DNA of 20,964 nucleotides from Candidatus Altimarinota bacterium (GCA_017984655.1 JAGNZB010000010.1:1-20964); one strand, 5' to 3'. Positions 1-8,604 are shown, numbered from the stretch's first letter. Notes: generated by a model not told the origin, from the sequence alone. Program-made: numbers and translations.

Positions 1-497
1 ATCAACATCAAGTAGTAGCAGTGAATAAATTTGTAGAGAAACCCGATCTAGCAACCGCACACCAATACCTCCTTCAAGGCACCTATCTCTGGAATAGTGG
101 TATTTACTTATGGACAGTCGGAGCCATGCTTGAGGCATTTGAACGCTTACTACCAGACATATTTCAGCCACTCAAGCACAACCTAAACAACTGGCAAGAC
201 ATCTATGCCACATTACCAGCGACCTCATTGGATTATGGCATCACGGAAAAGATCAACACTGTAGCTACTATTCCCACGAAAACCCTCGAGTGGAGTGATA
301 TCGGTGATTTCCGCGCTCTTGGAGAGCAGAAACTCGGCAATGTCACAGCCATCGATGTGAAGAATAGTTATATTTGCAATCAAATAAACACTCCCATAAA
401 GATACTAGGCGTCGAGAACATCGTCGTTGTCCAGACAGAAAAAGGCTTATTGATTTGCAATCGGAACCGAGCTCAAGAGATCAAAAAGCTACTTTAA
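1..497 (+). CDS. manC: Mannose-1-phosphate guanylyltransferase, C-terminal part (5' end outside window)
   Basis: This is the 3' end of a nucleotidyltransferase that makes GDP-mannose from mannose-1-phosphate and GTP in the cytoplasm, feeding surface polysaccharide synthesis. The reading frame is open from base 3, so the gene begins upstream; a GTG at 21 is probably an internal valine. Visible family marks are KFVEKPD near the start, the [10 protein letters not shown] stretch, the Asp-Tyr-Gly-Ile-Thr-Glu-Lys segment, and LEWSDIGDF, which is typical of the GMP/ManC sugar-binding half. The tail [12 protein letters not shown] matches the usual end of short ManC proteins, so no phosphomannose isomerase domain is fused on. 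The substrate assignment over other hexose-1-P nucleotidyltransferases rests on these motifs. An O-antigen ligase-like gene lies about 1.8 kb downstream. Confidence 0.85.
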   Translation, partial: QHQVVAVNKFVEKPDLATAHQYLLQGTYLWNSGIYLWTVGAMLEAFERLLPDIFQPLKHNLNNWQDIYATLPATSLDYGITEKINTVATIPTKTLEWSDIGDFRALGEQKLGNVTAIDVKNSYICNQINTPIKILGVENIVVVQTEKGLLICNRNRAQEIKKLL

Positions 498-508
498 ACC
501 CACTCACC

Positions 509-537
509 TTGACGGTGTATTAATACTCACCTACTAT
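509..537 (+). promoter_or_regulatory. Sigma-70-type promoter of recA
   Basis: TTGACG at 509-514 and TACTAT at 532-537 are separated by exactly 17 bases. Transcription would start near 544, giving a leader of roughly 24 bases before the recA ATG. I see no LexA-type box (neither GAAC-N4-GTTC nor CTGT-N8-ACAG) in the gap. Confidence 0.65.
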
Positions 538-567
538 TCACCCTGCTTACTCAATTACCTCACATTT

Positions 568-1716
568 ATGACTGAACCTACACAGACTAAATCAGCACCC
601 CACAGTACATTATCAAAAGACAAAAGACGTGCTATCGAGCTCGCAATGAGCCAAATTGAAAAACAATTTGGAAAGGGAGCCATCATGACTATGAATGACG
701 CCAACCGCGCAGCAGTGGAAATGATCCCAACTGGGTGCCTTTCACTTGATCTTGCCTTAGGTGGTGGTATGCCAAAGGGGAGAATTATTGAAGTATTCGG
801 CCCCGAATCATCTGGAAAAACTACTTTGAGCTTACACGTCATCGCCGAGTGCCAGAAGCACAATGGCCTTGCTGCATTCATCGATGCTGAGCATGCTTTC
901 GATCCAGAGTACGCTCGCAAATTAGGTGTAGACACTGACAATTTGTTGATTTCACAACCTGACAATGGTGAACAAGCACTGGATATTACCGAAACTCTCG
1001 TCCGATCTGGAGCTGTCGACCTTATTGTTGTCGACTCAGTTGCGGCATTAGTGCCAAAATCTGAAATCGATGGGGAAATGGGTGACCAACATATGGGTCT
1101 CCAGGCACGTTTGATGAGTCAGGCTTTGCGTAAGCTTACTGGTATCGTGAGTAAGTCAGGCACCACTATCATCTTCATCAATCAGCTCCGTCTCAAGATC
1201 GGTGTCATGTTTGGCAATCCAGAGACCACTACTGGTGGTAATGCACTAAAATTCTACGCATCTATTCGTATCGATGTTCGCAAAGGAGAGAAACTCGAGA
1301 TTGGTACTGGAGACAATCGTGAGATCATTGGAAACCATACCAAGGTCAAGATCGTCAAGAACAAAGTAGCAGCTCCATTCCGCACAGCTGAATTCGATAT
1401 TTTGTACAATGAAGGTATTTCCAAAGCCGGCGACCTCCTTGAGGTTGGTGTGAAGTATAATATGATCGAAAAAGCAGGAAACTTCTACAACTACGGCGAC
1501 CTCAAAATTGGCCAAGGCAAAGAAAATGCTCGCGCGTTTTTGAAACAAAATGAAAAGTTGATGGACGAGATTAGTAAAAAACTCCGCGATCAAATCAAAC
1601 TCGAGAAAGAACAAAACAGTGCCAAGCCCCTTCATATCGAATTAGATACTGACACCGAAACCAACGACACCGACGCCACTGAAAAAACTCCCAGCAAAAC
1701 AAAATCTACTAAATAA
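568..1716 (+). CDS. recA: RecA recombinase
   Basis: RecA forms the ATP-dependent filament on single-stranded DNA that drives homologous pairing and strand exchange. The 382-residue protein shows Walker A GPESSGKT at residues 78-85, the Walker B strand DLIVVD at 151-156, the conserved glutamine of INQ at 206, and the L2 DNA-binding loop [14 protein letters not shown] at about 212-225. A long C-terminal tail rich in Asp, Glu, Thr and Lys (from about 350) resembles the regulatory acidic tail of other RecAs. [10 protein letters not shown] replaces the usual INQIRMKIGV, a mild change. The ATG at 568 has no Shine-Dalgarno sequence. A 15-base gap separates it from the next gene, so the two are probably co-transcribed. 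No recX follows. Confidence 0.98.
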   Translation: MTEPTQTKSAPHSTLSKDKRRAIELAMSQIEKQFGKGAIMTMNDANRAAVEMIPTGCLSLDLALGGGMPKGRIIEVFGPESSGKTTLSLHVIAECQKHNGLAAFIDAEHAFDPEYARKLGVDTDNLLISQPDNGEQALDITETLVRSGAVDLIVVDSVAALVPKSEIDGEMGDQHMGLQARLMSQALRKLTGIVSKSGTTIIFINQLRLKIGVMFGNPETTTGGNALKFYASIRIDVRKGEKLEIGTGDNREIIGNHTKVKIVKNKVAAPFRTAEFDILYNEGISKAGDLLEVGVKYNMIEKAGNFYNYGDLKIGQGKENARAFLKQNEKLMDEISKKLRDQIKLEKEQNSAKPLHIELDTDTETNDTDATEKTPSKTKSTK

Positions 1717-1731
1717 TTCCTAGCACTACCC

Positions 1732-2241
1732 ATGGCCACTCGCTTAGGTGAAATCATCCTGATCTCGCTTCCAGAACTAACTTGTGAACTGTATCCAGCT
1801 CATAGCGCAGTAATAGGTAGTATGATCTCGATCGAAAATAGCGAGGTGATTGGAATTATTCACCAAATCGTATCCGTAGCTGTCGATGAAGGCAAAAGCA
1901 CCCAAGCCCTAGGTGACAGTACCTACACGGATGCTACACTCAAACAACATTATCCCCACCTCAGTAGTAGTATTCGAACCTTAGCAAAAATTTATAGTTA
2001 TGATGGCCTAAGCCCGCTGACTATCAATCAAGGTGTCTATGCTACTACTGCTGGACAAGAACTAGAAAACGCACAGTACTGGAACACCGTAGCAAGGCTC
2101 TCCTTACCGACGCTCAGAGCCCATGTGGAATGGCTAAAACAAGACATCCCAACCTTCGACCTGACGGGATATATTCGAAAACTAAGCCAGATTGAAAAAT
2201 CCCTCGCTTGGAAGTTATACCTGACACAAGAAGCAGCATAA
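1732..2241 (+). CDS. Small protein with HAS-barrel-like N-terminus, function unknown
   Basis: This is a 169-residue soluble protein with no signal peptide or membrane segment. Residues 1-55 look like a small beta-barrel: an ILISLPE strand, then VIGSMISIEN and EVIGIIHQIV. That pattern recalls the HAS-barrel found at the N-terminus of HerA and F/V-type ATPase subunits, and small stand-alone proteins of cyanobacteria. The remainder (about 75-169) is probably helical, with a WNTVARLSLPTLRAHVEWLK segment. It follows recA by 15 bases and is probably co-transcribed, which fits but does not prove a DNA-related role. It is not RecX: the three-helix repeats and RecX motifs are absent. The barrel assignment is from memory of the pattern and is tentative. 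Confidence 0.55.
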   Translation: MATRLGEIILISLPELTCELYPAHSAVIGSMISIENSEVIGIIHQIVSVAVDEGKSTQALGDSTYTDATLKQHYPHLSSSIRTLAKIYSYDGLSPLTINQGVYATTAGQELENAQYWNTVARLSLPTLRAHVEWLKQDIPTFDLTGYIRKLSQIEKSLAWKLYLTQEAA

Positions 2242-2268
2242 GTGATGGTACTACAGATAAGGCAATGC

Positions 2269-2293
2269 TACACTGACCCCGATTTTCAGTGTA
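2269..2293 (+). repeat. Perfect 8-bp inverted repeat in the gap before the O-antigen ligase-like gene
   Basis: TACACTGA (2269-2276) and TCAGTGTA (2286-2293) are exact reverse complements around a 9-base loop. The right arm ends 10 bases before the ATG at 2304. No T-run follows, so an operator or leader hairpin is as likely as a weak terminator. TGC-TACACT within the left arm could also serve as an extended -10 element, which would place the repeat over a promoter. Confidence 0.45.
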
Positions 2294-2303
2294 ACCTTTC
2301 CTT

Positions 2304-3647
2304 ATGTTCTTTGATCACATTTTGCTCTTAGCTATTCTTGTTCTTGGAGGAGTTGGACTACTGGCAGTGACATACATGGCGCGCTATCCGAAGCTTAGTT
2401 ATGTTCTGCTTTTTTTGAGCATTGCAGCTGGCCAAGTCGCTCGTTTTTCCCTAAACACTGATAGTCGCGGCGGATCAGCGATTATCGCTACAGACCTGAT
2501 CACATTACTAATGGTAGCAGTATGGCTATGGCGCAAACTAGCGCTCAAAGAACTATTCCGCGCCCCTCAGCTCACAAAACCAGTACTGCTCTTCTTGGTC
2601 ATAGTCAGTATTTCCACGCTAGTAGGATTGAATACCCTCTTCTCACTTGATGCATTTGATCTCAAGAGCGTTGTTGTCAGCTTCTCCTACCTGATCAGGT
2701 TGGCGGCCTATACCATGCTCTACTTCATTACTGATGACTTCCTTAGTACTGATCCTCAAAACAAAAATTTTCTACTCAACTGTATTTTCATTACGAGTAT
2801 AGTCGTCAGTATTGGTGGCTTTATTCAGTTATTGCTAGTACCAGATTTTACTGCTTACGCTATCCAATACGGCTGGGACCCACACCAAGATCGGCTCCTG
2901 GGTACTTTCTTCGATCCCAATTTTATTGGTAGTTACTTTGCCTTCATTATGGCGCTAGGTATGGGACTCTACCCCACAGCCACCAAACGTCACAAAATAA
3001 TTATTGGATTCTCAATCCTGTTTTGTGCTGTAGCCTTATTACTTACATTCTCACGCACTGGCTATGTCGCTTTCCTGGCCGCATTCATCATTATCGGCAT
3101 GCTGCGATCACCAAAAGTATTACTGATCGGTAGTGTTTGCATTATGATGGGCCTCATAGCATCACCCAAAGCCCTCCAGAGAATTACTGATGGTCTCTCA
3201 GTAGATGAAACAGGGCTCAAGCGGGTAGCCTCTTGGAACAAGGGCACACGAATTCTCAGTAGCTATCCACTCTTTGGTGTGGGTTACAACAATCTTGCGA
3301 CAGTACAAGACTTCTACGCACTAGTAGACGAATTTGATGTAAACAACCGCGGTGGACTAGAAAACTCAGTGCTGACCGTCGCAGTCACCACAGGTGTATT
3401 TGGTGTATTAGCCTACATCTATCTCTGGGCGCAATCTTTTATTTTGACAAATAGAGTATGGCTAAAGAAGAAGCTATCACAAAATATACGCAATCAAAGC
3501 CTTGCAATCATGGCCGCTTTGGCTGCAGTAGTAGTCAGCTCCATCTTTATGAATAGCTTGTTCTATCCGTTCTTACTGGTACACATTTGGATTGTCAGCG
3601 CCATGATTCCTTCTACCACTCATTACAATGATCAGGTTACTTATTGA
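2304..3647 (+). CDS. O-antigen ligase / polymerase-like polytopic membrane protein
   Basis: This is a 447-residue integral membrane protein with about ten to twelve hydrophobic segments spread along its length. The pattern fits the Wzy_C/WaaL superfamily, which joins polysaccharide repeat units or transfers glycans at the outer face of the membrane. Typical signs are GTFFDPNFIGSYFAF and LLLTFSRTGYVAFLAAF in the middle (SRTG is near-diagnostic), and a larger loop around residues 290-355 with GYNNL and ENSVLTVAVTTGVFGVLAY, the usual site of the catalytic periplasmic loop. Ligase versus polymerase cannot be decided from sequence. It overlaps lgt by 20 bases, so translation is likely coupled. Its stop is TGA, which shows UGA is not reassigned here. 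Confidence 0.8.
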   Translation: MFFDHILLLAILVLGGVGLLAVTYMARYPKLSYVLLFLSIAAGQVARFSLNTDSRGGSAIIATDLITLLMVAVWLWRKLALKELFRAPQLTKPVLLFLVIVSISTLVGLNTLFSLDAFDLKSVVVSFSYLIRLAAYTMLYFITDDFLSTDPQNKNFLLNCIFITSIVVSIGGFIQLLLVPDFTAYAIQYGWDPHQDRLLGTFFDPNFIGSYFAFIMALGMGLYPTATKRHKIIIGFSILFCAVALLLTFSRTGYVAFLAAFIIIGMLRSPKVLLIGSVCIMMGLIASPKALQRITDGLSVDETGLKRVASWNKGTRILSSYPLFGVGYNNLATVQDFYALVDEFDVNNRGGLENSVLTVAVTTGVFGVLAYIYLWAQSFILTNRVWLKKKLSQNIRNQSLAIMAALAAVVVSSIFMNSLFYPFLLVHIWIVSAMIPSTTHYNDQVTY

Positions 3648-4419
3648 TCTTCCCTATCTCAATCCAATAGCATTCGACTTCGGTGTGCTGCAAGTGCACT
3701 GGTATGGCATCATGTATCTGATGAGCTTCATTATAGTGTACGGGTACCTGCGTCGCCAACATTCACTACAGCTCACCAAAACGAACATCCAAGATCTGCT
3801 CTTTACGGTTGGTATTTCTTTACTAGTAGGAGCCCGTATTGGTTACATGTTGTTCTACAATCTGAGCTTCTATATAGCGAACCCTGCCAAGATTGTTGCG
3901 GTATGGGAAGGTGGCATGTCCTTTCATGGAGGCTTCATTGGAGCGATGATCGGCCTGATCATCTTTTGGGCTTATCATAAAAAAACTTTCAAGTTCTTTG
4001 CGATCACCGACGTCCTTGTCGGTATTCTACCCATTACCTTGGCACTGGGTAGGGTCGGGAACTTCATCAATGGTGAGCTCTATGGTCGCCTAGCTACGGC
4101 TCCTTGGGCGGTCAAGTATTTTGGGACAACAGACTATCGCCACCCATCTCAAATCTACGAAGCGATCTTGGAGATAGCACTCCTCGCCCTACTCCTCAGT
4201 CCACCAATCCAGAAGCTGTATCCTGGTAGAAAAAGTGCTTTATTTATTATCGGATATGCTATCATTCGGTTGTTTGTAGAGTGTTTTCGTGAGCCAGACA
4301 GCCAAATTGGCTTTATTTTTGCCAAGATCACACTCGGACAGATCCTCACCCTCCCCATGCTGATCCTCGGTGTTGTCTTTTGGTTCTATCACACTCATTC
4401 TTCAAAAAACTCTGTTTAA
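3628..4419 (+). CDS. lgt: Phosphatidylglycerol--prolipoprotein diacylglyceryl transferase
   Basis: Lgt moves diacylglycerol from phosphatidylglycerol onto the lipobox cysteine of prolipoproteins, the first step of lipoprotein maturation in the inner membrane. The 263-residue polytopic protein has HWYGIMY at about 24-30, GGMSFHGGFIGA at 95-106 with the functionally important His100, the Lgt signature GRVGNFINGELYGR at 141-154, and RHPSQIYEA at 171-179, followed by the C-terminal FREPDSQIG segment. Its ATG lies inside the end of the upstream gene (20-base overlap). The next gene, 11 bases downstream, encodes a lipoprotein, a likely substrate. Confidence 0.97.
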   Translation: MIRLLIDLPYLNPIAFDFGVLQVHWYGIMYLMSFIIVYGYLRRQHSLQLTKTNIQDLLFTVGISLLVGARIGYMLFYNLSFYIANPAKIVAVWEGGMSFHGGFIGAMIGLIIFWAYHKKTFKFFAITDVLVGILPITLALGRVGNFINGELYGRLATAPWAVKYFGTTDYRHPSQIYEAILEIALLALLLSPPIQKLYPGRKSALFIIGYAIIRLFVECFREPDSQIGFIFAKITLGQILTLPMLILGVVFWFYHTHSSKNSV

Positions 4420-4430
4420 CATTTTTCATC

Positions 4431-5465
4431 ATGAAACTCTCTCAATCACTCTCACTACTCAGTATATTCGCAGTCACACTGACTGGCTGTAATCTCTTCA
4501 ATTCAGATGCTGATGCCTACAAAGCAGTCTACCGTCGAATGCAAACCCCAGACAATCAGACAGTTGCTCTGAGCACACTCAAAGATGAGCTCGCCGCTCG
4601 CCTAGCCAAAGTGCCCAACAGCACAGCAACCGTCAGTATTGAGGGCGAAAAACTAGTAGCACTCATAGAAGGGACTGACTTAACTATAGCCAAAGCAGTA
4701 AACTTCGGAGCTACTACCCATATCACTCTCCAGGAGAACCGTACTACATACACTACTGAAGAACAGAATCAAATCAACTCCTACAATGCTGAGCAGAAAG
4801 TACTACTGCAGAGAGCACACAGTTTGGCACTCGAGCCCAACCAAAGTTTTGATGATGTCGTCGCCCAATATAGTGAAAAGAACAGCTTCCTCGACAAAGG
4901 CATAGAAGGCCCAAAAACTGCCGGATTCATTCCTGAAACTGTATTTGTCGATGCACTCAACCAGACAGCAGTCGGTAGCATTACCAATGTGGTTGAGCTG
5001 CCTTATGGCGTGTGGTTTGCCAAAGTAATTGAGAAGAGCACCAACAATAACCAAACTCTGTTTACTTACCAGCAAGTGATCCGCTACCTCAAAGAGACCA
5101 CCCCTAGACTAGACAGCGTACCTGTCGCCAACCTCACTCACCAAATCACCAGCGCCACCGTGACAAAAAAAGATCCTGCATCAAAGTCCATCAAGGACTA
5201 TGTGATCACTATTAATCTCACTGATGAGGGCACAAAAATGCTTGCAGCATCACAACACAAAGAGAGTGAACTGACACTATTTATTGATCGCATACCATAT
5301 ACCAAGCTCACCCTCAAGAATGTATTGCAGGGATCAAGCTTGGTTCTAGACAATCAATTCACAGAGAAAAATGCCCAAGACATCGCAAACTTCCTCAATC
5401 AAGGTAGTCTCTCTGCCGGTTTGACTCTGCTAGAATGGACACCACCAGAGAAACCTCAAAGCTAG
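4431..5465 (+). CDS. Lipoprotein with SecD P1-like halves flanking a parvulin-like (PpiC) domain
   Basis: I chose the ATG at 4431 because it opens a lipoprotein signal peptide with lipobox LTGC (Cys20); an upstream in-frame ATG at 4380 lies inside lgt. The 344-residue product has three parts. Residues about 45-102 resemble the first half of the SecD periplasmic P1 domain. Residues about 124-202 look like a parvulin-type peptidyl-prolyl isomerase (FDDVVAQYSEKNS, GFIPETVF, PYGVWFAKVIEK). Residues about 237-337 resemble the second half of SecD P1: YVITINLTDEG, LTLFIDRIPY, then FTEKNAQDIANFLNQGSL. None of SecD's six membrane helices follow, so this is a lipid-anchored, SecD-derived head. Inferred role: folding or release of exported proteins at the outer membrane face. 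It sits directly after lgt. Confidence 0.75.
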   Translation: MKLSQSLSLLSIFAVTLTGCNLFNSDADAYKAVYRRMQTPDNQTVALSTLKDELAARLAKVPNSTATVSIEGEKLVALIEGTDLTIAKAVNFGATTHITLQENRTTYTTEEQNQINSYNAEQKVLLQRAHSLALEPNQSFDDVVAQYSEKNSFLDKGIEGPKTAGFIPETVFVDALNQTAVGSITNVVELPYGVWFAKVIEKSTNNNQTLFTYQQVIRYLKETTPRLDSVPVANLTHQITSATVTKKDPASKSIKDYVITINLTDEGTKMLAASQHKESELTLFIDRIPYTKLTLKNVLQGSSLVLDNQFTEKNAQDIANFLNQGSLSAGLTLLEWTPPEKPQS

Positions 5466-6511
5466 TCAGCTTTTTTTATCGGGGCCTGATCGCCGTCTGC
5501 TTTGTTGGCAAGTTGACCACAAGCAGCTGCAATATCAGCTCCGATAGTGACACGAATTGTCACTGGAACAAAATACTCTTCTAGTACGCGAGCAAATTTA
5601 AAAATTTGCGCCCGTTTTGAAGGTTTGAATAGTGGATGATCTGTCTGATTCCAGGGAATCAAGTTGACATGACAATTTTGCTTCGAGATCAATTTACCAA
5701 GCATATGAGCTAGTTCGACAGTGTCATTCAAGCCATCGATCAACAAATATTCATAGGTAACACGACGATTGGTGTTGGCAAGATAGGTTTGAATTGAGGC
5801 AAATAACTCATCCAAATGATACTTCTTAGCAATAGGCATAATCTTCTCTCGTAATCCTTGTTCAGGAGCATGCAAACTGACAGCCAAATTAACCTGAGGC
5901 AAATCAGTCCCCAGCTGAATAATCTTGGGGGCGATACCAGATGTAGAGACCGTAATGTGACGCATGCCAAGACCAATCAACTCAGGATTATTGATCATAT
6001 GAATCGCAGCTACAACCTCATCGTAGTTCAAAAGAGGCTCACCCATTCCCATAAAGACCAAGTTGGACAAACGACGCTTCTCGGCTTGCAGTTTTTGGGA
6101 TAGCCACCATACTTGCTCAAATATTTCCACACGACTGAGATTGCGACGAAACCCAAAGTCTCCCGTCGCACAAAAAGAGCATTTCAATGCGCAACCAACT
6201 TGGCTCGAAACACAAGCCGAAGCTCTACCATCCTCAAATTCCATCAAGACCGCCTCCACCATTTCTTGATCAGCAAGTGACAACAAAACTTTGGTACAGT
6301 CACCACTAGCTGAGCTCACCGCCGTCTTCTCTTTGACTGTAAATAATGAGAAATCCTTCTCTAGTGCTTCTCGAGTATCTTTTGGTAAGGTCAAAATATC
6401 AGAAAAGCTACGCTTCCCTTCGGCAAAAAGAGCATGCATGATCTGTTTATAACGATACGATGGCTCTTCACGAGCTTGTAACCATTCTTGTAGTTGCTGA
6501 GGAGTAAACAT
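5462..6511 (-). CDS. rlmN: Dual-specificity RNA methyltransferase RlmN (23S rRNA A2503 / tRNA A37)
   Basis: RlmN is a radical-SAM enzyme that makes 2-methyladenosine at 23S rRNA A2503 and in certain tRNAs. From the chosen start (349 residues) the 4Fe-4S cysteines are Cys107, Cys111 and Cys114 (CALKCSFC). The two mechanistic cysteines are Cys100 (in ACVSSQVGC) and Cys331 (in AACGQL). GMGEPLLN, the SAM-binding region, and RVTYEYLLIDGLND are also clear. The frame stays open 33 bases further upstream, but MFTPQQLQEW aligns with the family start. The gene converges on the lipoprotein gene; both stops are TAG read from one palindromic CTAG at 5462-5465. A few lysines and aspartates trail the usual end. 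Confidence 0.97.
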   Translation of the reverse strand: MFTPQQLQEWLQAREEPSYRYKQIMHALFAEGKRSFSDILTLPKDTREALEKDFSLFTVKEKTAVSSASGDCTKVLLSLADQEMVEAVLMEFEDGRASACVSSQVGCALKCSFCATGDFGFRRNLSRVEIFEQVWWLSQKLQAEKRRLSNLVFMGMGEPLLNYDEVVAAIHMINNPELIGLGMRHITVSTSGIAPKIIQLGTDLPQVNLAVSLHAPEQGLREKIMPIAKKYHLDELFASIQTYLANTNRRVTYEYLLIDGLNDTVELAHMLGKLISKQNCHVNLIPWNQTDHPLFKPSKRAQIFKFARVLEEYFVPVTIRVTIGADIAAACGQLANKADGDQAPIKKAD

Positions 6512-6564
6512 AGTAGAGAAAAAGTCTATAGTGTTATACCACAAAACGAATTGCTGTGCTCATC

Positions 6565-6592
6565 TTGTCAGCAAAAAGCTTTTACCCATACT
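6565..6592 (+). promoter_or_regulatory. Possible promoter of the PP2C-like/beta-propeller gene
   Basis: TTGTCA (6565-6570) and CATACT (6587-6592) are 16 bases apart, in the 123-base divergent gap between rlmN and the next gene. The match is moderate: five of six at -35 and four of six at -10. Confidence 0.35.
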
Positions 6593-6634
6593 GTTTTTTT
6601 GCTACCATCGAGTAGATTTTGTCATATCCCCACT

Positions 6635-8584
6635 ATGTTTGCCCTCAAGCACAGCATTGTCACTCTTGGCACTCAGGATCCACACAATGAGATCCTCACC
6701 GGTAGCTACATTCCCAGTGAACCAAGTGAAGCTGCATACGGTGCCATATTTTTCGCATTTGCTCTCAACGATATCAAAGATTTAGCACCAGAGATCAGAG
6801 CAATCATTATCGAAAGCTTCCAACAACACTTCTATCAAGATCTCGACCGCAATCCTGAGCTAAGCTTCGAAGAGGTCTTACAAGTGATCAATGATCAAGC
6901 AGCCAAGATCAGCTCAGCTGAAGGAATTACTTGGGCTCACAACCTCAATATTACCTTGGTAGTATTCTCACAAAATGACCTCCACTTGTCTGTGGGTGGA
7001 TCAGCAAGTATTTACCTCCTCCGTGGCAAACACATCACTCGTATTAGTGAAGGGCTCAACCCAGACAATGACACTGACAACAAAATGTTCATCTCTTTGG
7101 CTAGTGGCAACTTGCTCAAAGATGATCGAGTAATTCTCAGTACCGAACACCTAGAAAATATTATTGATACTGAAGCCTACAAAGAGGCTCTAAACAAAGT
7201 CCCATCTCCACTTAGTCTGCCAGCAATGCATTATGCTCAGACCATGGTGATTAGTTGCCAAGAGGCCCCAGCAGAAGAACCAAGTATCCATGTGATTGGC
7301 CACCATGCTCCTGTTAGTGCTGACAACACAATCGAAGATCTACCGGGTGTCTCCAAAAACAAGCTAGGCAACACCATGGACTTGCTCAAGATGAATCTCA
7401 AGAAGAGTCTAGAAAGAATATTCAACCGTCAGCGCCCTTTAGTCAGAAGACCACTCCAACTAAGCAAAATACTCGCTATTGGCGCAGTGGCACTGGTAGT
7501 AGTCCTAGCCGTCTATGCTTTTGCAAACTATCAACAAAACAGCAGTCTCAAGAAATCACTCCAAACGCTAGTCACACAGGTCAGCCGTGATCGTGAAGAT
7601 GCGAAGACTCGTGCTATCTATGATAAAGAAAGTGCCAAAAATTTGTTGTTGGCAGACCAAAGACAACTCACCGAAGCGCTCCCAAAAACCACAGATGTCA
7701 TCCTTCTGAGCCAAATCAATGGCGAGCTCAGTGAGATCAAGACATTACTAGCGACCATCGACAATATCTTCCGCATTGATGCACCCAAGATCGCATTTGA
7801 TCTCAGTACTTCACGTGAGAACTTCGTTGGTAGAGGTATTACTAAGCTAGGCAACGATCTCTATGCTTTTGACAACAATGCACTCTACAAGTTGATTGTC
7901 GATAAAATTGATCGCCGTACGGTAGTCGTCAACGGTGACACCACTGCTGACATCGCCCTTATTGCACCTGAGACCAAAGACAATGCATTGGTACTCTATA
8001 CTGAAGACAAACAAGTATTGGAATTCAAAAACGGCAATTTCTCTTTCCTCACTCCTCCAGGTTCAGGATCTACTTGGCAGCCAGCACAAGCTATTGCTGA
8101 GTATATTGATCGCAAGTTCCTTTATTTCCTTGATCCAGAGGGCAATACGATCTGGCGCTATGGTCGCGATACCAATGGAGCACTGCAAGCACCAGTCAGC
8201 AAGAATATTGCCAAGCTAGACTATTCAAAAGCAGTTTCATTAGCTGTAGATGGCGCAGTGTATGTCCTTTCAAGTGATGGCACTATTAGCAAGACCTATG
8301 CTGATGAGAAGCAAGACTTCGTGATCGATGGTTTGACTGACCCACTCAACTCACCAAAGAAGATTGTCGCTGATAAGAATCAGGAAACCGGTAAGCTTTA
8401 TATTCTAGATGCCACCAATAGCCGTGTAGTAGTACTGAATAAAAACGGTAAATACTTAGCTCAATACATACTAACAGGCATCACTGACCTTATCGACATC
8501 GAGCTAGTCCCAAGCCTAACCAAAGACCAATTAATGGTAATGAGTCAGTCAGGAAAGGTCTATCAAATCGAGATCAATCCATAA
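6635..8584 (+). CDS. Degenerate PP2C-like domain / single TM / beta-propeller membrane protein
   Basis: I set the start at the ATG at 6635 (649 residues); the 47 upstream codons that stay open look non-coding and overlap the rlmN start. Residues 1-210 resemble a PPM/PP2C phosphatase fold: FEEVLQVINDQ, ITLVVFSQNDLHLSVGGSASIYLLRG, then DDRVILST. However, the metal-binding aspartates are missing; the usual GDSR is GGSA here. A basic stretch (about 251-273) precedes one membrane helix at about 279-299, then an alpha-helical region to about 380. The rest shows repeated strand units (LYAFDNNALYKL, FLYFLDPEGNTIWRYG, GAVYVLSSDG, LYILDATNSRVVVLNKNG), which suggests a six-bladed beta-propeller outside the membrane. 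It may be a transmembrane sensor or scaffold; catalysis is doubtful. A strong terminator follows. Confidence 0.7.
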   Translation: MFALKHSIVTLGTQDPHNEILTGSYIPSEPSEAAYGAIFFAFALNDIKDLAPEIRAIIIESFQQHFYQDLDRNPELSFEEVLQVINDQAAKISSAEGITWAHNLNITLVVFSQNDLHLSVGGSASIYLLRGKHITRISEGLNPDNDTDNKMFISLASGNLLKDDRVILSTEHLENIIDTEAYKEALNKVPSPLSLPAMHYAQTMVISCQEAPAEEPSIHVIGHHAPVSADNTIEDLPGVSKNKLGNTMDLLKMNLKKSLERIFNRQRPLVRRPLQLSKILAIGAVALVVVLAVYAFANYQQNSSLKKSLQTLVTQVSRDREDAKTRAIYDKESAKNLLLADQRQLTEALPKTTDVILLSQINGELSEIKTLLATIDNIFRIDAPKIAFDLSTSRENFVGRGITKLGNDLYAFDNNALYKLIVDKIDRRTVVVNGDTTADIALIAPETKDNALVLYTEDKQVLEFKNGNFSFLTPPGSGSTWQPAQAIAEYIDRKFLYFLDPEGNTIWRYGRDTNGALQAPVSKNIAKLDYSKAVSLAVDGAVYVLSSDGTISKTYADEKQDFVIDGLTDPLNSPKKIVADKNQETGKLYILDATNSRVVVLNKNGKYLAQYILTGITDLIDIELVPSLTKDQLMVMSQSGKVYQIEINP

Positions 8585-8604
8585 TTCACCACTGCCACAG
8601 AATC

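Noticed and set aside
555-965. Open frame antisense to recA
   Set aside because: It is a shadow of a highly conserved gene and shows no recognisable protein features; the same applies to other antisense frames inside lgt, yifB, ddl-like and alr.
2304-3647. Possible UGA recoding (as in Gracilibacteria/Absconditabacteria)
   Set aside because: TGA ends this gene and the DUF192 gene at expected protein ends, and no in-frame TGA interrupts any conserved protein in the window.
4380-4430. Earlier ATG for the SecD/parvulin lipoprotein
   Set aside because: It lies inside lgt and would place 17 extra residues before an otherwise standard lipoprotein signal peptide.
6494-6634. Upstream extension of the PP2C-like frame
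   Set aside because: It would overlap the rlmN start, contains the likely promoter region, and its translation is Cys/Ser-rich with no resemblance to the domain.
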